The notes beneath the pieces were generated by a model. That model had not been told where the DNA came from, did not search any database, and saw nothing but the letters and a program-made list of their open reading frames with translations. From contig CAMKAR010000151.1 of the NCBI GenBank assembly GCA_946410535.1, positions 1 through 5,702 of the forward strand: a DNA stretch of 5,702 nt, written 5' to 3'. The translations under genes were made by a program, and so were the position numbers. The DNA is from an uncultured Bacteroidales bacterium. Lineage in GTDB: Bacteria; Bacteroidota; Bacteroidia; Bacteroidales; F082. Positions 5,668-5,702 of the stretch are shown one piece after another. How positions within the stretch are numbered: the stretch's first letter is position 1; every line of letters starts with the position of its first letter.

Positions 5668-5702
5668 AGATCGGAAGAGCACACGTCTAGGGAAAGAGTG
5701 TA
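5668..5702 (+). other. Illumina TruSeq adapter sequence, chimera of both arms (artefact)
   Basis: Positions 5668-5688 equal the first 21 bases of the TruSeq read-1 adapter, starting AGATCGGAAGAGC and going on with ACACGTCT. Positions 5688-5702 (TAGGGAAAGAGTGTA) equal an internal piece of the read-2/universal adapter. On the minus strand the same bases read TACACTCTTTCCCTA joined to GACGTGTGCTCTTCCGATCT. The two arms meet at one shared base (5688). This is untrimmed library sequence at the end of an assembled contig and should be masked. Confidence 0.97.

Noticed and set aside
5658..5690. Short complete ORF of 10 codons ending at TAG 5688-5690
   Set aside because: Its second part is adapter sequence, so the stop and the last residues are artefacts.

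Overview
The window looks like Bacteroidota DNA, probably from the order Bacteroidales. The evidence is two intergenic promoters matching the Bacteroides-type TAnnTTTG -7 element, genes without Shine-Dalgarno sites, and protein families and gene order typical of that group. Genus cannot be told from the sequence. The coding DNA has a fairly balanced base composition, while the single long intergenic stretch is strongly A+T-rich.

Almost everything lies on the minus strand as one operon, read from right to left. It encodes a TolC-like outer-membrane channel (5469-4165), a MacA/HlyD-type periplasmic adaptor (4137-2869), a LolD/MacB-type ABC ATPase (2872-2117), a MacB/FtsX-type permease (2090-870), and a membrane sensor histidine kinase of the LytS/YehU type (877 to beyond position 1). 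The kinase is complete at its N-terminus but runs off the left edge before its ATP-binding domain. Gene joints are tight: ATGA overlap for adaptor/ATPase, 8-base overlap for permease/kinase, and gaps of 26-27 bases filled with short tandem A+T-rich repeats at the other two joints.

The first four proteins would form a complete tripartite exporter: ATPase plus permease in the inner membrane, adaptor across the periplasm, channel in the outer membrane. MacB is split here into separate ATPase and permease chains, unlike the fused enterobacterial protein. The kinase, translationally coupled to the permease, probably senses a signal linked to export and acts with a LytTR-type response regulator that would lie just beyond the left edge. 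The substrate cannot be read from the sequence.

Positions 5470-5657 hold two back-to-back promoters, one for the operon and one for a plus-strand gene whose start codon is at 5658. Only about 10 bases of that gene are genomic. From 5668 to the end the sequence is Illumina TruSeq adapter, and it is a chimera of the two adapter arms, so it is an artefact and not biology. I found no RNA genes, mobile elements, CRISPR arrays or convincing terminators. The exporter families are all known; the most interesting details are the His-rich sensor loop of the kinase, the TTG start behind a CCCTAAA repeat, and the adapter-capped end.
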